Origin: Prochlorococcus marinus str. MIT 9302
GTDB taxonomy: Bacteria > Cyanobacteriota > Cyanobacteriia > PCC-6307 > Cyanobiaceae
DNA length: 64,000 bases
Direction: 5' to 3'
Assembly (NCBI RefSeq): GCF_000759975.1
Contig: NZ_JNAM01000011.1
Span: 124,001 to 188,000, forward strand
Shown here: positions 43,539 through 52,931 of the stretch, in pieces
Layout: every line of letters begins with the position of its first letter
Position numbering within the stretch: position 1 is the first letter of the stretch
Made by a program: the position numbers and the translations under genes
Notes under the pieces: model-generated
What the model saw: only the letters and a program-made list of their open reading frames with translations
The model's database searches: none
Told to the model about the DNA's origin: nothing

Positions 43539-45125
43539 ATGAAAGAAAATAATATGAAAGATTCGAAAGATATAAATCAATTTGATGATGAAATTGATTT
43601 GAATTTTCTATTAAGAATTTTCCTAAGAAATAAAAAACTAATTATCTTCCCTGCCATATTGATATCTTTTGGCACAGCTATTTTTACCTTAATAGCAAAG
43701 CCAATTTGGTCTGGAAATTTCACAGTTCTTGTCAAGAATCAAGAGAGTAAATCCACTTTGTCTAGTAATCCTATAGTTAATATTCTACAAAATCAGAATA
43801 ATATTAGCGATGAGGCATATCTACTAAAAACTCCATTTGTTCTTCAACCAGTATTTGAATACATAAAAAAAACAAAAAAGCTGAATAATGACTACACGTT
43901 TAATGAATGGATAACTGGTCCTATTTCAGTTGAGGCATCAAAAGATTCCAACATTATAAAAGTTTCATATGAAGATGAGAATAAAGAATTTATATTAAAT
44001 GTATTAGGAAAAATTACCGAAAAATATAAAAAGTATTCAATAAGTAAACTTAATCAAGATTTAGATCGCCAAATAAAATTCTTATCTAAACAAGAGAAGA
44101 TTTATGAAAGAAAATATCTCGATTCTTTAAAAACATTCAATAAATTTTCAATTAAAAATGGATTAGGGGATATTGACGGATTTGTAAAATTAGGCAAAAG
44201 ATCTGGAACTAATAATGGGAGTTTAACTTTAATAGGAGGAGATCAAAGCAGAAATAATACATTTGGTGGGCAAAGTATAAATAATTCATTTAATCCTCAA
44301 AATCAATTAAATCCAAATAATGCCACAAATTTACAGAATCAGGTTAATAATAATGAAACTGCAGGTCAAAGATATACTAAACAATTTGATTTATTAGAAA
44401 CATTAGAGACTAAATACGCAAGATACTCATCTTTAATGACAGAAGAATCAGAGTACTTGCGAAATTTAAAGCTTCAAATTGATACCCTTGAGTCTTCTCT
44501 TAAAAGACCGAATCAAATCCTTGTAAAATATAAAGAACTTCAAAAGACACTAAGCAGAAATGAAAATATTTATACTTCAATTGAATCTAATCTTATCAAC
44601 CTTAAAATAGAAAGAGCAAAAGATAAAAAAACTTGGGATATTATTTCAAATCCTACAATTGAAAAATATAGAGTTTCTCCAAAGAGAAAGAAGAATGTAG
44701 CAATTTCATTTCTTATTTCTATTTTATTTTTTTATTTTGTTTCAATTATTAAAGAACGCAAATCAAATATTGTATTCGAATTAAATGAACTAAAAAAACT
44801 CATCAATATTGAATTTAAAGAAATATTGGATAGAGAGGAATTCAATTTCAACAATAGTTTTTTAACTAAATTAACTTCAAATAATGAATCTGTTTTTTTA
44901 AAAGGCTCGAAATTAATGAAAAATGATGTTTTTAAAATATTCTTTAAAGATATTATCAAAATTGAAGATATCAAGTTATGTCATGAAATAGACTACAAAA
45001 AAAATAAAAATATTTTTTTATTTATAGAAGAAGGAAAAATAACTAAAAAAGATATTATTAATATCAACAGATATGTGAATCTAAACAAAGAGTTATTTGC
45101 AGGATGGATTTATTTAGAGAAATAA
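43539..45125 (+). CDS. Wzz/Wzc-type chain-length determinant without kinase domain
   Basis: The protein has 528 aa. A membrane segment at about residues 34-55 precedes a periplasmic Wzz domain with long coiled coils (about 165-205 and 280-365). A second membrane segment near 386-405 follows the RVSPKRKKN loop typical of chain-length regulators. Between the coils lies an Asn/Gln-rich stretch (about 220-280). The C-terminal cytoplasmic part (about 110 residues) has no Walker motif or Tyr cluster, so the BY-kinase of Wzc is absent. It sets glycan length and links polymerase to the Wza channel. Confidence 0.8.
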   Translation: MKENNMKDSKDINQFDDEIDLNFLLRIFLRNKKLIIFPAILISFGTAIFTLIAKPIWSGNFTVLVKNQESKSTLSSNPIVNILQNQNNISDEAYLLKTPFVLQPVFEYIKKTKKLNNDYTFNEWITGPISVEASKDSNIIKVSYEDENKEFILNVLGKITEKYKKYSISKLNQDLDRQIKFLSKQEKIYERKYLDSLKTFNKFSIKNGLGDIDGFVKLGKRSGTNNGSLTLIGGDQSRNNTFGGQSINNSFNPQNQLNPNNATNLQNQVNNNETAGQRYTKQFDLLETLETKYARYSSLMTEESEYLRNLKLQIDTLESSLKRPNQILVKYKELQKTLSRNENIYTSIESNLINLKIERAKDKKTWDIISNPTIEKYRVSPKRKKNVAISFLISILFFYFVSIIKERKSNIVFELNELKKLINIEFKEILDREEFNFNNSFLTKLTSNNESVFLKGSKLMKNDVFKIFFKDIIKIEDIKLCHEIDYKKNKNIFLFIEEGKITKKDIININRYVNLNKELFAGWIYLEK

Positions 45126-45134
45126 TAATAAATA

Positions 45135-45755
45135 TTAATTAATTTTTCTCCATACAGCTAATAATTTTCCTTGAAAAACGACTTCATCTAAATTTAATTC
45201 AATTGGTTCATAAGCTGGATTAGCTGCTTCAAGAAATATTTTCCCTCCTTTCTTAACAAAATACTTTAAAGTTGTTCCTAAACCTGGAACCATTGCACTA
45301 ACAATAGTTCCATTTCTAAGAAAGTATGAATCTTTTATCGGTTCCATCAAAACCATATCTCCATCAGCAATACACGCATCTATCATAGAATCTCCATTAA
45401 CTGTAAGAGCAAAAACATTTTTCTTTTTTAAAACATCAGAAATATCTAAATTCTCTTGAACATCTGAATAAGTTTCAATTAAACCTCCAGCTGCCACTGA
45501 ACCCATAATTGGTACACCTTCTATAATTTCATCAACTATTTGCAATGTTCTTGCTTTACCTTCTTGCCATGAGATGTAACCCTTTTCTTGCAAATGTTTC
45601 AAGCGACTTTGAATTGGAGCGGGAGATTTTAATCCCATAGCTTGCATCATTTGCCTAATGGATGGACTATGTTGAAAGTCTTTCATATAGTTCTTTATCC
45701 ATCCATAAAGCTCATTTTGAGCTTGGGTAAGATCATCCCCTGAAGAAGTTTCCAT
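45135..45755 (-). CDS. lexA: LexA repressor
   Basis: The protein has 206 aa from ATG 45755. The N-terminal winged-helix (SPSIRQMMQAMGLKSPAPIQSRLKHL) precedes an S24 peptidase domain with cleavage site Ala89-Gly90 (VAAGG), catalytic Ser123 (NGDSMID) and Lys164 (GTTLKYF). A frame extends 5 codons upstream to a GTG at 45770, but that GTG lies inside the operator-like repeat, so ATG 45755 is the preferred start. It is the first core gene right of the glycan island and lies downstream of ftsH and argF in the same direction. It probably represses itself through the site at 45761-45803. Confidence 0.92.
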   Translation of the reverse strand: METSSGDDLTQAQNELYGWIKNYMKDFQHSPSIRQMMQAMGLKSPAPIQSRLKHLQEKGYISWQEGKARTLQIVDEIIEGVPIMGSVAAGGLIETYSDVQENLDISDVLKKKNVFALTVNGDSMIDACIADGDMVLMEPIKDSYFLRNGTIVSAMVPGLGTTLKYFVKKGGKIFLEAANPAYEPIELNLDEVVFQGKLLAVWRKIN

Positions 45756-45760
45756 AAAAC

Positions 45761-45803
45761 CAATGTACACTAATACATTTGTACCTCTTTATAGTGTACA
45801 TTG
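45761..45803 (-). promoter_or_regulatory. LexA-type operator upstream of lexA
   Basis: Two perfect inverted arms, CAATGTACACT (45761-45771) and AGTGTACATTG (45793-45803), flank the internal site AATACATTTGTACC (45772-45785). The internal site differs by one position from the reported cyanobacterial LexA box pattern (R-GTAC-NNN-D-GTWC-B). The block ends 5 nt before the lexA ATG and starts just after the argF stop, so it can control lexA without argF. Self-repression is inferred. Confidence 0.7.
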
Positions 45804-45811
45804 CAAACTTT

Positions 45812-46738
45812 TCAACAAAGAAGGCATGATAAAAGAGCTTGTTGAGCATGCATTCTATTTTCAGCCTGTTGGAAAATTCTACTTTTTTCACTTTCCATTA
45901 CAGCATTAGTTATTTCTTTATTTCTATACGCAGGGAGGCAATGAAGAATGATTGCATCTTTTTCTGCCTTTTCTACTAGATCACTATCAATAGTGAATCC
46001 ATTAAAGTCCCTATCCTTTTCTTTCTTTTGATTTTCTTCACCCATAGATGACCATACATCCGTATACAAAACGTTTGCCCCTTTTACAGCATTATAAGGA
46101 TCATTAGTGATTTTCAACAAATTATCATTCTTATAAATTTCACGAGCTTTTTTGATAACGAGGGGATTTGGACGATAACTATTGGGACATGCAATCCTTA
46201 CTTCAACCCCTAATAATGCTCCGCATAAAATTAGAGAATGAGCCACATTATTTCCATCACCTATAAATGTCAAAACTACATCTTTAAAATCAAGAAATTC
46301 CTCGTGAATTGTTAAAAAATCAGCTAGGGCCTGACACGGATGTTCTAAATCTGTAAGAGCATTAATAACTGGCTTCGTAGACCACTTAGAATATTCCTCC
46401 AAATCTGAATGCTCAAACGTTCTAATTGCAATAACATCGCAATATCTACTTAGAACTCTTGCAGTATCTTTAATTGGCTCTCCTCTCCCTATTTGTGATG
46501 TTGTCGGATTGAGGTCAATAGTTGTTCCACCAAGCCTTGACATCGCAACTTGAAAACTAACTCTTGTGCGAGTTGATGACTTATCAAAAATCAATCCTAA
46601 AACTTTATTATTAAGGTCAATATTTATTTTTTTATTTTTAAAATTACTTGCAAGCTCTAGTATATGAAAAACCTCATCTGTTGATAAATCCAAGCTTGAT
46701 AGGAAATTATTTTTAGCAAGCTTATTTGGTTTTAGCAT
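45812..46738 (-). CDS. argF: Ornithine carbamoyltransferase
   Basis: The 308-aa protein has the carbamoyl-phosphate motif SSTRTR (about residues 53-58), the ornithine-side HPCQALAD (about 133-140), and catalytic LHCLPAYR near 264. These are the full signatures of ArgF, which makes citrulline from ornithine and carbamoyl phosphate in arginine synthesis. It follows ftsH by 28 nt and precedes lexA, all on the minus strand. Confidence 0.95.
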   Translation of the reverse strand: MLKPNKLAKNNFLSSLDLSTDEVFHILELASNFKNKKINIDLNNKVLGLIFDKSSTRTRVSFQVAMSRLGGTTIDLNPTTSQIGRGEPIKDTARVLSRYCDVIAIRTFEHSDLEEYSKWSTKPVINALTDLEHPCQALADFLTIHEEFLDFKDVVLTFIGDGNNVAHSLILCGALLGVEVRIACPNSYRPNPLVIKKAREIYKNDNLLKITNDPYNAVKGANVLYTDVWSSMGEENQKKEKDRDFNGFTIDSDLVEKAEKDAIILHCLPAYRNKEITNAVMESEKSRIFQQAENRMHAQQALLSCLLC

Positions 46739-46766
46739 AAATATTTCTAGTTAGATCTAGATTCTA

Positions 46767-48641
46767 CTATGCAGGCATTTTAGTTTCTGCCAAGAGAGTC
46801 TTGAGATCCTCCCCTTCTATGACTTCCTCTTGAAGAATTTTTTGAGAAATCGATTCAAGAAGAGGTAAATTATTCCTCAAAATATTAAGTGCAGTTTCAT
46901 GCGCATCATCAACTAAATCTCTAACCTCTTTATCAATAGCTTGAGCAGTAGCGTCACTAACAGATCTTCTAGGATTATTTCCATTTCCTAAGAACTGTCC
47001 TCCTCCTTGTTTATCGTAAGCAAGAGGACCAAGAATATCACTCATTCCAAATGTCCCTACCATTTGTTCGGCGATATCAGTTGCTCTTTGTAAATCATTT
47101 GATGCTCCGGTAGTAATCTTTCCAAAAACAACCTCTTCTGCAGATCTTCCTCCAAGAAGTGTAGCTATTTGTCCTTTTAATTCTTCTTTGGAATTCAGAA
47201 ATCTTTCTTCAGTTGGCAATTGGAGAGTATAACCAAGTGCACTCATACCTCTAGGTACAATTGAAATCTTAGCCACTTTGGAACCTCCAGGCATTAGATG
47301 TCCGACTATTGCATGACCAACTTCATGGTATGCAACTACTTTTTTCTCATCATCTTGAAGAACTCGACTTTTCTTCTCTAACCCAGCCACAACTCTTTCT
47401 ATGGCCTCACTTAAATCTTGTTGTTCAACACTTTTTCTTTTAGCTCTAGCAGCTAGCAAGGCAGCTTCATTAACCATATTAGCCAAATCAGCACCAGCAA
47501 ATCCACTTGTAGCTTGCGCGATAGAATCTAAATCTATTGAATCTGCAAGTTTAACTTTTTTTGTGTAGATCTCTAATATGGTTTTTCTACCTGATAAATC
47601 TGGTCTATCTACTAAGACCTGTCTGTCAAATCTTCCTGGTCTTAAAAGTGCCGCGTCAAGCACTTCAGGTTGGTTTGTGGCTGCTAATACTATAACTGGT
47701 TTATCTGCGGAGGCAAAACCATCCATCTCAGTAAGAAGCTGGTTTAGAGTTTGTTCTCTCTCATCGTTACCTCCAACAACTCCCATTGAACCAGAACGAC
47801 TTTTACCAATAGCATCTAGTTCATCAATAAAGATAATGCATGGAGCTTTTTTCTTGGCTTGTTCAAATAAATCCCTAACTCTTGCTGCACCTGCACCTAC
47901 AAAAAGTTCAACAAATTCAGAGCCTGAAATGATAAAGAAAGGAACTTCTGCTTCACCAGCAACAGCCTTTGAAAGAAGTGTTTTTCCAGTTCCTGGAGGT
48001 CCTACAAGAAGTACTCCTTTAGGTATTCGTGCTCCTATATCTGTATATCTTTCTGGTTTTTTTAAAAAATCGACTATCTCTGTTAATTCGTCTTTGGCTT
48101 CGTCAACTCCAGCAACATCGGCAAATGTTACTTTAGATTCATCATCGGGTACATAAACTTTTGCTTTACTTTTTGTGAAGCTTAGTGCTCCTTGAGCACC
48201 TCCGCCCCCCATACTTCTTCTAGCAAAAAATTGTAACACAAGTATAAAAATTAATGGTGGCACAACCCAACTTAAGATTGTTGAAAAGATATTAGGCTTC
48301 TTTGGAGGAGCAGCAGCGAATTCAACCCCTTTACTTTCTAACCTTTGTGGGAGGTCCATATCAAATATTGGGGTTGTTGCCAATACTGAAGGTGCGCCTT
48401 CTTCAGCTCCATTTAATTCATATCTTATTTGCTCTTGTGTTATGTATGCTCTCTTAACTTCCCCATCATTCACCTGATCTATGAATAAAGAGTAAGGAAC
48501 CCTAGGGATTTGCATATTTTGATTCGGGAAGAGACTACTAAATAGAAGTAAGGCTCCTACTCCTATTAAAATGATATTTACTATTCCAAATCTTTTATTA
48601 GGTTGATTATCGTCTTGTCTTATTGGCATGGTTGTTATCAA
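46767..48641 (-). CDS. ftsH: FtsH ATP-dependent zinc metalloprotease
   Basis: The 624-aa protein has two N-terminal membrane segments (about residues 23-40 and 120-138), an AAA domain with Walker A GPPGTGKTLL (about 213-222) and Walker B IIFIDELDAIG, the second region of homology in NQPEVLDAALLRPGR, and the zinc protease motif HEVGHAI near 440. FtsH degrades damaged membrane proteins; cyanobacterial copies repair photosystem II by removing D1. The ATG at 48641 is used, but ATG 48629 (four codons in) is also possible. Confidence 0.95.
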   Translation of the reverse strand: MITTMPIRQDDNQPNKRFGIVNIILIGVGALLLFSSLFPNQNMQIPRVPYSLFIDQVNDGEVKRAYITQEQIRYELNGAEEGAPSVLATTPIFDMDLPQRLESKGVEFAAAPPKKPNIFSTILSWVVPPLIFILVLQFFARRSMGGGGAQGALSFTKSKAKVYVPDDESKVTFADVAGVDEAKDELTEIVDFLKKPERYTDIGARIPKGVLLVGPPGTGKTLLSKAVAGEAEVPFFIISGSEFVELFVGAGAARVRDLFEQAKKKAPCIIFIDELDAIGKSRSGSMGVVGGNDEREQTLNQLLTEMDGFASADKPVIVLAATNQPEVLDAALLRPGRFDRQVLVDRPDLSGRKTILEIYTKKVKLADSIDLDSIAQATSGFAGADLANMVNEAALLAARAKRKSVEQQDLSEAIERVVAGLEKKSRVLQDDEKKVVAYHEVGHAIVGHLMPGGSKVAKISIVPRGMSALGYTLQLPTEERFLNSKEELKGQIATLLGGRSAEEVVFGKITTGASNDLQRATDIAEQMVGTFGMSDILGPLAYDKQGGGQFLGNGNNPRRSVSDATAQAIDKEVRDLVDDAHETALNILRNNLPLLESISQKILQEEVIEGEDLKTLLAETKMPA

Positions 48642-48696
48642 TTTTGTATTAATTATAAACTAAACTAAAAGTTTCCGTATCTGTTTTGTTTTTTTT

Positions 48697-48724
48697 GGGT
48701 GAGAACCGTACGGTACTTTGACCC
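48697..48724. promoter_or_regulatory. Palindromic element upstream of ftsH
   Basis: A perfect 10-bp palindrome ACCGTACGGT (48705-48714) is enclosed by GGGT (48697-48700) and ACCC (48721-48724). It lies in the gap between ribD and ftsH, about 55 nt before the ftsH ATG. Its GTAC core resembles the LexA arm near lexA, but the arrangement is different. A regulatory function is a guess. Confidence 0.3.
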
Positions 48725-48745
48725 ATATAAATTAAGTATAAAAAT

Positions 48746-49840
48746 TTATTTTTCAAATGAACTCTTAACGCATATATCGTTGCCAATCAAACTAAACTGA
48801 AAATCAGTTAATTTAATAATTTCATGCATTTCTTTAAATTCAAAATCACCAAAGGGATTCATATTATTTTCTCCACCTAAAATTTTCGGAGCAATAAAAG
48901 TAATAATTTCCTGAATACAATTAGATTGGATAGCGGCGGTAGCCAATCTAGGACCACATTCCCAAAGAACTTTATTACAACCTCTTTTAGCAAGTATTTT
49001 TGAAATCAACTCTGGATTATCTGATGATACCTTTACAACCTCCACACATTTTGGAATCCTTGTGAGGTAATTTTCATTTGCTGTAGAAGAATCATAAATA
49101 ATTAAAGTTTTTGCCTTATTACAATCCCAAAGATTAGATTTTGAAGGCAGATCTAAACTTTTTGTGAAAACAACTCGCAAAGGCTCAGGATTTTTTGAAC
49201 CTCTAGTAGTCAAAAGTGGATTATCTTTCCTTAATGTATTCCCACCAATTATTATTGCATCAAATTCTGCTCTAAAAGAGTGAACTAATGACCTTGATTC
49301 TTCATTAGTAATCCATTTACTTTTTCCATTTTTCAAAGATATTCTTCCATCAATACTCATTGCCCATTTAAGAACACCAAATGCCTTTTTAGTAATATTC
49401 CTATGAATGAAAGTCTTATTTAAATCTAAGGATTCTTTTTTACACAACCCTAAATGAACTTGTATTCCAGCTTCTTTTAGCAGCTTAATACCTTTACCAG
49501 AGACTCTTTTATCAGGATCTTCAATAGATATATATACCTTTTTTATCCCCGAGGATATCACCTTATCTACACATGGAGGTGTTTTGCCATGGTGGCAGCA
49601 AGGTTCAAGATTTACATACATTGATCCGTCTTTAGCATCTTTTTTTAAATTATTAAAAGCCATTGCCTCAGCATGGGGCATACCAGCCTTGTAATGAAAT
49701 CCTTCTGAAATAAGGTTCCCATTCTTATCAATTATCACTGCTCCTACCCTAGGGTTAGGACTCGTTGTATTTTTACCTAAAGAAGCTAAAAAAATTGCTC
49801 TTTTCATCCATTTTGTATGGCTTACATTTTTTTCAGACAT
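48746..49840 (-). CDS. ribD: Bifunctional riboflavin deaminase/reductase RibD
   Basis: The protein has about 364 aa from ATG 49840. The deaminase domain has HAEAMAF and EPCCHHGKTPPC (zinc ligands), with NPRVGAVI before it. The reductase domain follows (LKWAMSIDGRI, IIGGNTLRKDNP, PLRVVF, ECGPRLATA). It carries out the second and third steps of riboflavin synthesis. An upstream in-frame ATG at 49873 would overlap the DUF3122 gene, so 49840 is preferred; with it the genes are separated by 14 nt. Confidence 0.93.
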   Translation of the reverse strand: MSEKNVSHTKWMKRAIFLASLGKNTTSPNPRVGAVIIDKNGNLISEGFHYKAGMPHAEAMAFNNLKKDAKDGSMYVNLEPCCHHGKTPPCVDKVISSGIKKVYISIEDPDKRVSGKGIKLLKEAGIQVHLGLCKKESLDLNKTFIHRNITKKAFGVLKWAMSIDGRISLKNGKSKWITNEESRSLVHSFRAEFDAIIIGGNTLRKDNPLLTTRGSKNPEPLRVVFTKSLDLPSKSNLWDCNKAKTLIIYDSSTANENYLTRIPKCVEVVKVSSDNPELISKILAKRGCNKVLWECGPRLATAAIQSNCIQEIITFIAPKILGGENNMNPFGDFEFKEMHEIIKLTDFQFSLIGNDICVKSSFEK

Positions 49841-49854
49841 CTCAAAAATCAAAT

Positions 49855-50355
49855 TCAGTTTATTGATCTCCACTCTTTAACCACAAAGGGTGGAACAGGT
49901 AACTCAGAAAAAACTCCTGACAAAGATAATCTTAATGGTCTATTTTTATCTAAATTTTTAATTAATTCATCAAGATCAAATTCTGCAGCAGCTTGTCTTC
50001 CATCATTTGCTAATTCCACGTTAAGTAATGTTTTATCATCTAAAAACCACTGTTTTCTCCCTGATTCAACCCTCAAGTCAGTGGGATGATCAATCCTAAG
50101 ATTCCCCGGATATCCTATTACTCTCAAGATCAATTTATCTGCAAAAAGAGGTGATTTATAAGCTACCAATTGCCAAGTTTCAAAGTCCAAATCTCTTAAA
50201 AACTCGCTACTAGCATTTATTAATGCCCCATTTATTTCTGTTTCTGCAACTTCTGCAGATACTTTTAATGGTTTAAAAATAAATGCTACTAGTAAAAGTA
50301 AAGGTAATATTCCTTTTAAAAAAATATTTTTATTTGATTTTGTAATTTTCCTCAT
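49855..50355 (-). CDS. DUF3122-family secreted or anchored protein
   Basis: The protein has about 166 aa from ATG 50355. An N-terminal signal-like segment (KGILPLLLLVAFIFKP, about residues 13-28) is followed by VSAEVAET, a possible cleavage region. The mature part contains TWQLVAYKSP, LRVIGYPG and LRLSLSG strands, matching the cyanobacterial DUF3122 layout as I recall it. Function is unknown. It overlaps the small gene upstream by 26 nt and is followed closely by ribD. A start 21 nt further upstream is possible. Confidence 0.65.
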   Translation of the reverse strand: MRKITKSNKNIFLKGILPLLLLVAFIFKPLKVSAEVAETEINGALINASSEFLRDLDFETWQLVAYKSPLFADKLILRVIGYPGNLRIDHPTDLRVESGRKQWFLDDKTLLNVELANDGRQAAAEFDLDELIKNLDKNRPLRLSLSGVFSELPVPPFVVKEWRSIN

Positions 50356-50581
50356 TTTCAGAATCCATAAGGGCATCTAAAGTTACAGCTGTTCTTACAA
50401 TAGCTTGGTACCTTTTAATTATTTTACGATTTTTTTCTATAACTCGAGATAAATTCAAAGTGTCTTTTTCAGAATAGCTAGATGTTAAATCGCTAGAATC
50501 TTCTTCAATAAACTCAAATTCAATATCTTTATTAATTAGAGTTAACAATAAATCATGTAATCTCTTTCTCCTTTCAGACAA
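50330..50581 (-). CDS. Small conserved cyanobacterial-type hypothetical protein
   Basis: The 83-aa protein is acidic and helical with no membrane segment. It begins MSERRKRLHDLLLTLINKD and contains an E/D-rich loop (EFIEEDSSD) before a long helix (VIEKNRKIIKRYQAIVRTA). I do not recognise a family. Overlap with the DUF3122 gene and short distance to ribD suggest a shared transcript. It is divergent from cobL. Confidence 0.6.
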   Translation of the reverse strand: MSERRKRLHDLLLTLINKDIEFEFIEEDSSDLTSSYSEKDTLNLSRVIEKNRKIIKRYQAIVRTAVTLDALMDSENEENYKIK

Positions 50582-50664
50582 TTAATTTACTATGATAACT
50601 CGAACAATAATAAGATAATTTAATAAAACATTCAAATAAATTAGGTTCTTTTCCTTAAACATTC

Positions 50665-51939
50665 ATGACTGAAATAAATAGAAAAATAAATGTAGTAGGG
50701 ATAAATTCTTTTAAATTTGAAGATTTACCTTCCAAATTAAAAGATCTATTTATAAATACAGGGAATATTGCAGTTCCCAATTCATATTTTGAAGAGATTA
50801 AATTATGGAGTGAAAATAATTTAGGACAAAAGAAATTATTCTTTGCAAGCCAAAGTAATCAAGAGCTCATAAAATGGCTTAGATCTCAAAAAACTGATGT
50901 TATTTTAATTTCGAGAGGAGATCCACTTTGGTTTGGAATTGGAAGAATACTACTAGAAAATTTTTCAAAAGATGAATTAAGTTTCTACCCTTCAAATACT
51001 TGTATTCAATTAGCATTTAGTAAGTTAAAGATCCCATGGAAAGATACTGTTAATGTAAGTATTCACGGCAGAGATTCGACAAAGTTGGTTGAGGCTCTTA
51101 AAGCAAGGCCTTCAACTTTGTCTATTATTACAGATTCAAATAAAAAAAGTTTAGAAATAATCAAGAAAAACTTATCAGAATTAAATCTGATTGACTTTTA
51201 TGATTTTTGGCTCTGTGAAGAGATAGGCTTCGACAATGAGAATATAAGAAAATTAAATCTTAAAGAGTCATTGCCCTCTGATATATCAAGTTTGAACATT
51301 GTTGTTCTTACAAAAACAAAGAAAAATTACTCAAATAATAATCTCCCTCTTTTCGGAATCAGTGACCATATTTTTAAAACTTTTGATGATAGACCAAATT
51401 TATTAACTAAAAGGGAGGTTCGCGTTCAAATCTTAGCTGATCTAGAGCTCCCTAAAAATGGTGTCATCTGGGATATAGGAGCAGGTTGTGGGTCAATTGG
51501 TTTAGAGGCAATTAGACTAAGACCTAATTTAGATTTGTTCTGTATCGATAAAAGGATTGGTTCAAAAGCATTAATACTAGAAAACTCAAAAAGGCTTGGA
51601 GTTAAACCAAAATCCATTTTTGAGGAAGACATAAATAATACCTTGAATACGGGATATTTAAGTTCTCTTGAAAAACCTAATAGATTAGTAATTGGAGGAT
51701 GTAATAAAAAGACTAAACTTGAAATTATTAATACTCTGGCTCAGAGTATGAGTATTGGAGATATTATCGTAATCCCAATAATTGACTTTCAAACTATTAA
51801 AGAATTGAAAGAGGAATTAGAAAATAAAAACTTTAAAACAAATTTAAATTTAATTCAGACATACAAAAGCCTAACCATCGCAGAGGGAATGAGATTAGAC
51901 CCTAACAATCCTGTTTTTTTATTAAAAGGTAAAAAATAA
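50665..51939 (+). CDS. cobL: Precorrin-6Y C5,15-methyltransferase (CbiE/CbiT fusion, CobL)
   Basis: The protein has 424 aa. Residues 1 to about 215 are the CbiE C5-methyltransferase (tetrapyrrole methylase; SRGDPLWFGIGR). Residues about 245-424 are CbiT, the C15-methyltransferase/decarboxylase (IWDIGAGCGSIGLEA near 268-282). It acts late in corrin ring synthesis for cobalamin or pseudocobalamin. It stands alone, divergent from the DUF3122 gene set and convergent on nadK. Confidence 0.9.
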   Translation: MTEINRKINVVGINSFKFEDLPSKLKDLFINTGNIAVPNSYFEEIKLWSENNLGQKKLFFASQSNQELIKWLRSQKTDVILISRGDPLWFGIGRILLENFSKDELSFYPSNTCIQLAFSKLKIPWKDTVNVSIHGRDSTKLVEALKARPSTLSIITDSNKKSLEIIKKNLSELNLIDFYDFWLCEEIGFDNENIRKLNLKESLPSDISSLNIVVLTKTKKNYSNNNLPLFGISDHIFKTFDDRPNLLTKREVRVQILADLELPKNGVIWDIGAGCGSIGLEAIRLRPNLDLFCIDKRIGSKALILENSKRLGVKPKSIFEEDINNTLNTGYLSSLEKPNRLVIGGCNKKTKLEIINTLAQSMSIGDIIVIPIIDFQTIKELKEELENKNFKTNLNLIQTYKSLTIAEGMRLDPNNPVFLLKGKK

Positions 51940-51952
51940 ATTTAAATAATAG

Positions 51953-52861
51953 TTATTTGTTTGGTTTAGCCACATGAGGTAATCCCCAACCTAGTTTATT
52001 TCTTAAAACTTGGAAAAATTCATGATCTTCAAGTCTAATAAACTTGACTGCGTGTTTACTTTTTCTTATTAAAACCCTATCTTCAGGCCAAACATAACAG
52101 CCAGCATTTCCATCAACAACCATTACTAATCTTTCAGGAGTTGCGGGGAAAACTGTTACTGGCTCTGAATCATTAAAAACTAGTGCCCTTGATGCCAATG
52201 AATGTGGAGCAATTGGTGTTAATTGTACTACAGGGCAATCAGGAGTAATGACTGGTCCTCCAGCACTCAAAGAATATGCAGTAGATCCAGTTGGAGTAGA
52301 TAAAATTACTCCATCAGCTGAAATATCCACGGGAGCATGACGCCCTATAGAAATCTCAAAATGACACATACTTGTCAGAGGTTCTCTATGAAGAGCCATC
52401 TCATTAAGGCAGAGAGACTCCCATCTTCTCTGATCATTCCTCATTACACTAATGATCAAGCAAGTTCTTTCTTCAATATCCCAACTTCCAGCAATGATTT
52501 TATCTATAGCATCATCTAGGTTAGATAAATAGGCTTCTGCAAGAAATCCTAAATGACCAGTATTTATTGTAAGAATCGGAATTTTTGCAGGTGCAGTTTG
52601 CCTTGCTGCAGAAAGCACAGTTCCATCTCCACCAAGAACAATTGCAAATTCCATTGATGAATCAAACCCCTCGGGAACACAATTCATATATCCCAAAGGA
52701 CGAACATGTTGATCAGGATTGGCGAACCCAACCATTCCACCAGAGCTACTAACTCTTACAACCTCAAAATTGGATTTTTCCAATTTATCCTGAACAGAAT
52801 TTGCAGTTTGAACAGCAAGTTCTTTCCCATCATTAACGATTAGTCCTGCTTTACGTACCAA
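51953..52861 (-). CDS. nadK: NAD kinase
   Basis: The 302-aa protein has the GGDGT phosphate loop ([12 protein letters not shown], about residues 76-87), [12 protein letters not shown] and the [22 protein letters not shown] segment that completes the active site. NadK makes NADP from NAD and ATP. It ends 14 nt from cobL's stop and lies 70 nt downstream of pheS. The sequence is typical in length and motif content. Confidence 0.93.
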   Translation of the reverse strand: MVRKAGLIVNDGKELAVQTANSVQDKLEKSNFEVVRVSSSGGMVGFANPDQHVRPLGYMNCVPEGFDSSMEFAIVLGGDGTVLSAARQTAPAKIPILTINTGHLGFLAEAYLSNLDDAIDKIIAGSWDIEERTCLIISVMRNDQRRWESLCLNEMALHREPLTSMCHFEISIGRHAPVDISADGVILSTPTGSTAYSLSAGGPVITPDCPVVQLTPIAPHSLASRALVFNDSEPVTVFPATPERLVMVVDGNAGCYVWPEDRVLIRKSKHAVKFIRLEDHEFFQVLRNKLGWGLPHVAKPNK

Positions 52862-52931
52862 TCAAAAAATTAAAACTATAATTATCTTAAACTAGTTTGA
52901 TGGACAATCCTAATTTAGAAATTCAATTTTA

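Noticed and set aside
47578-48156. 192-codon plus-strand frame opposite ftsH
   Set aside because: It is antisense to the conserved AAA domain of ftsH, and its length follows from codon bias of that gene.
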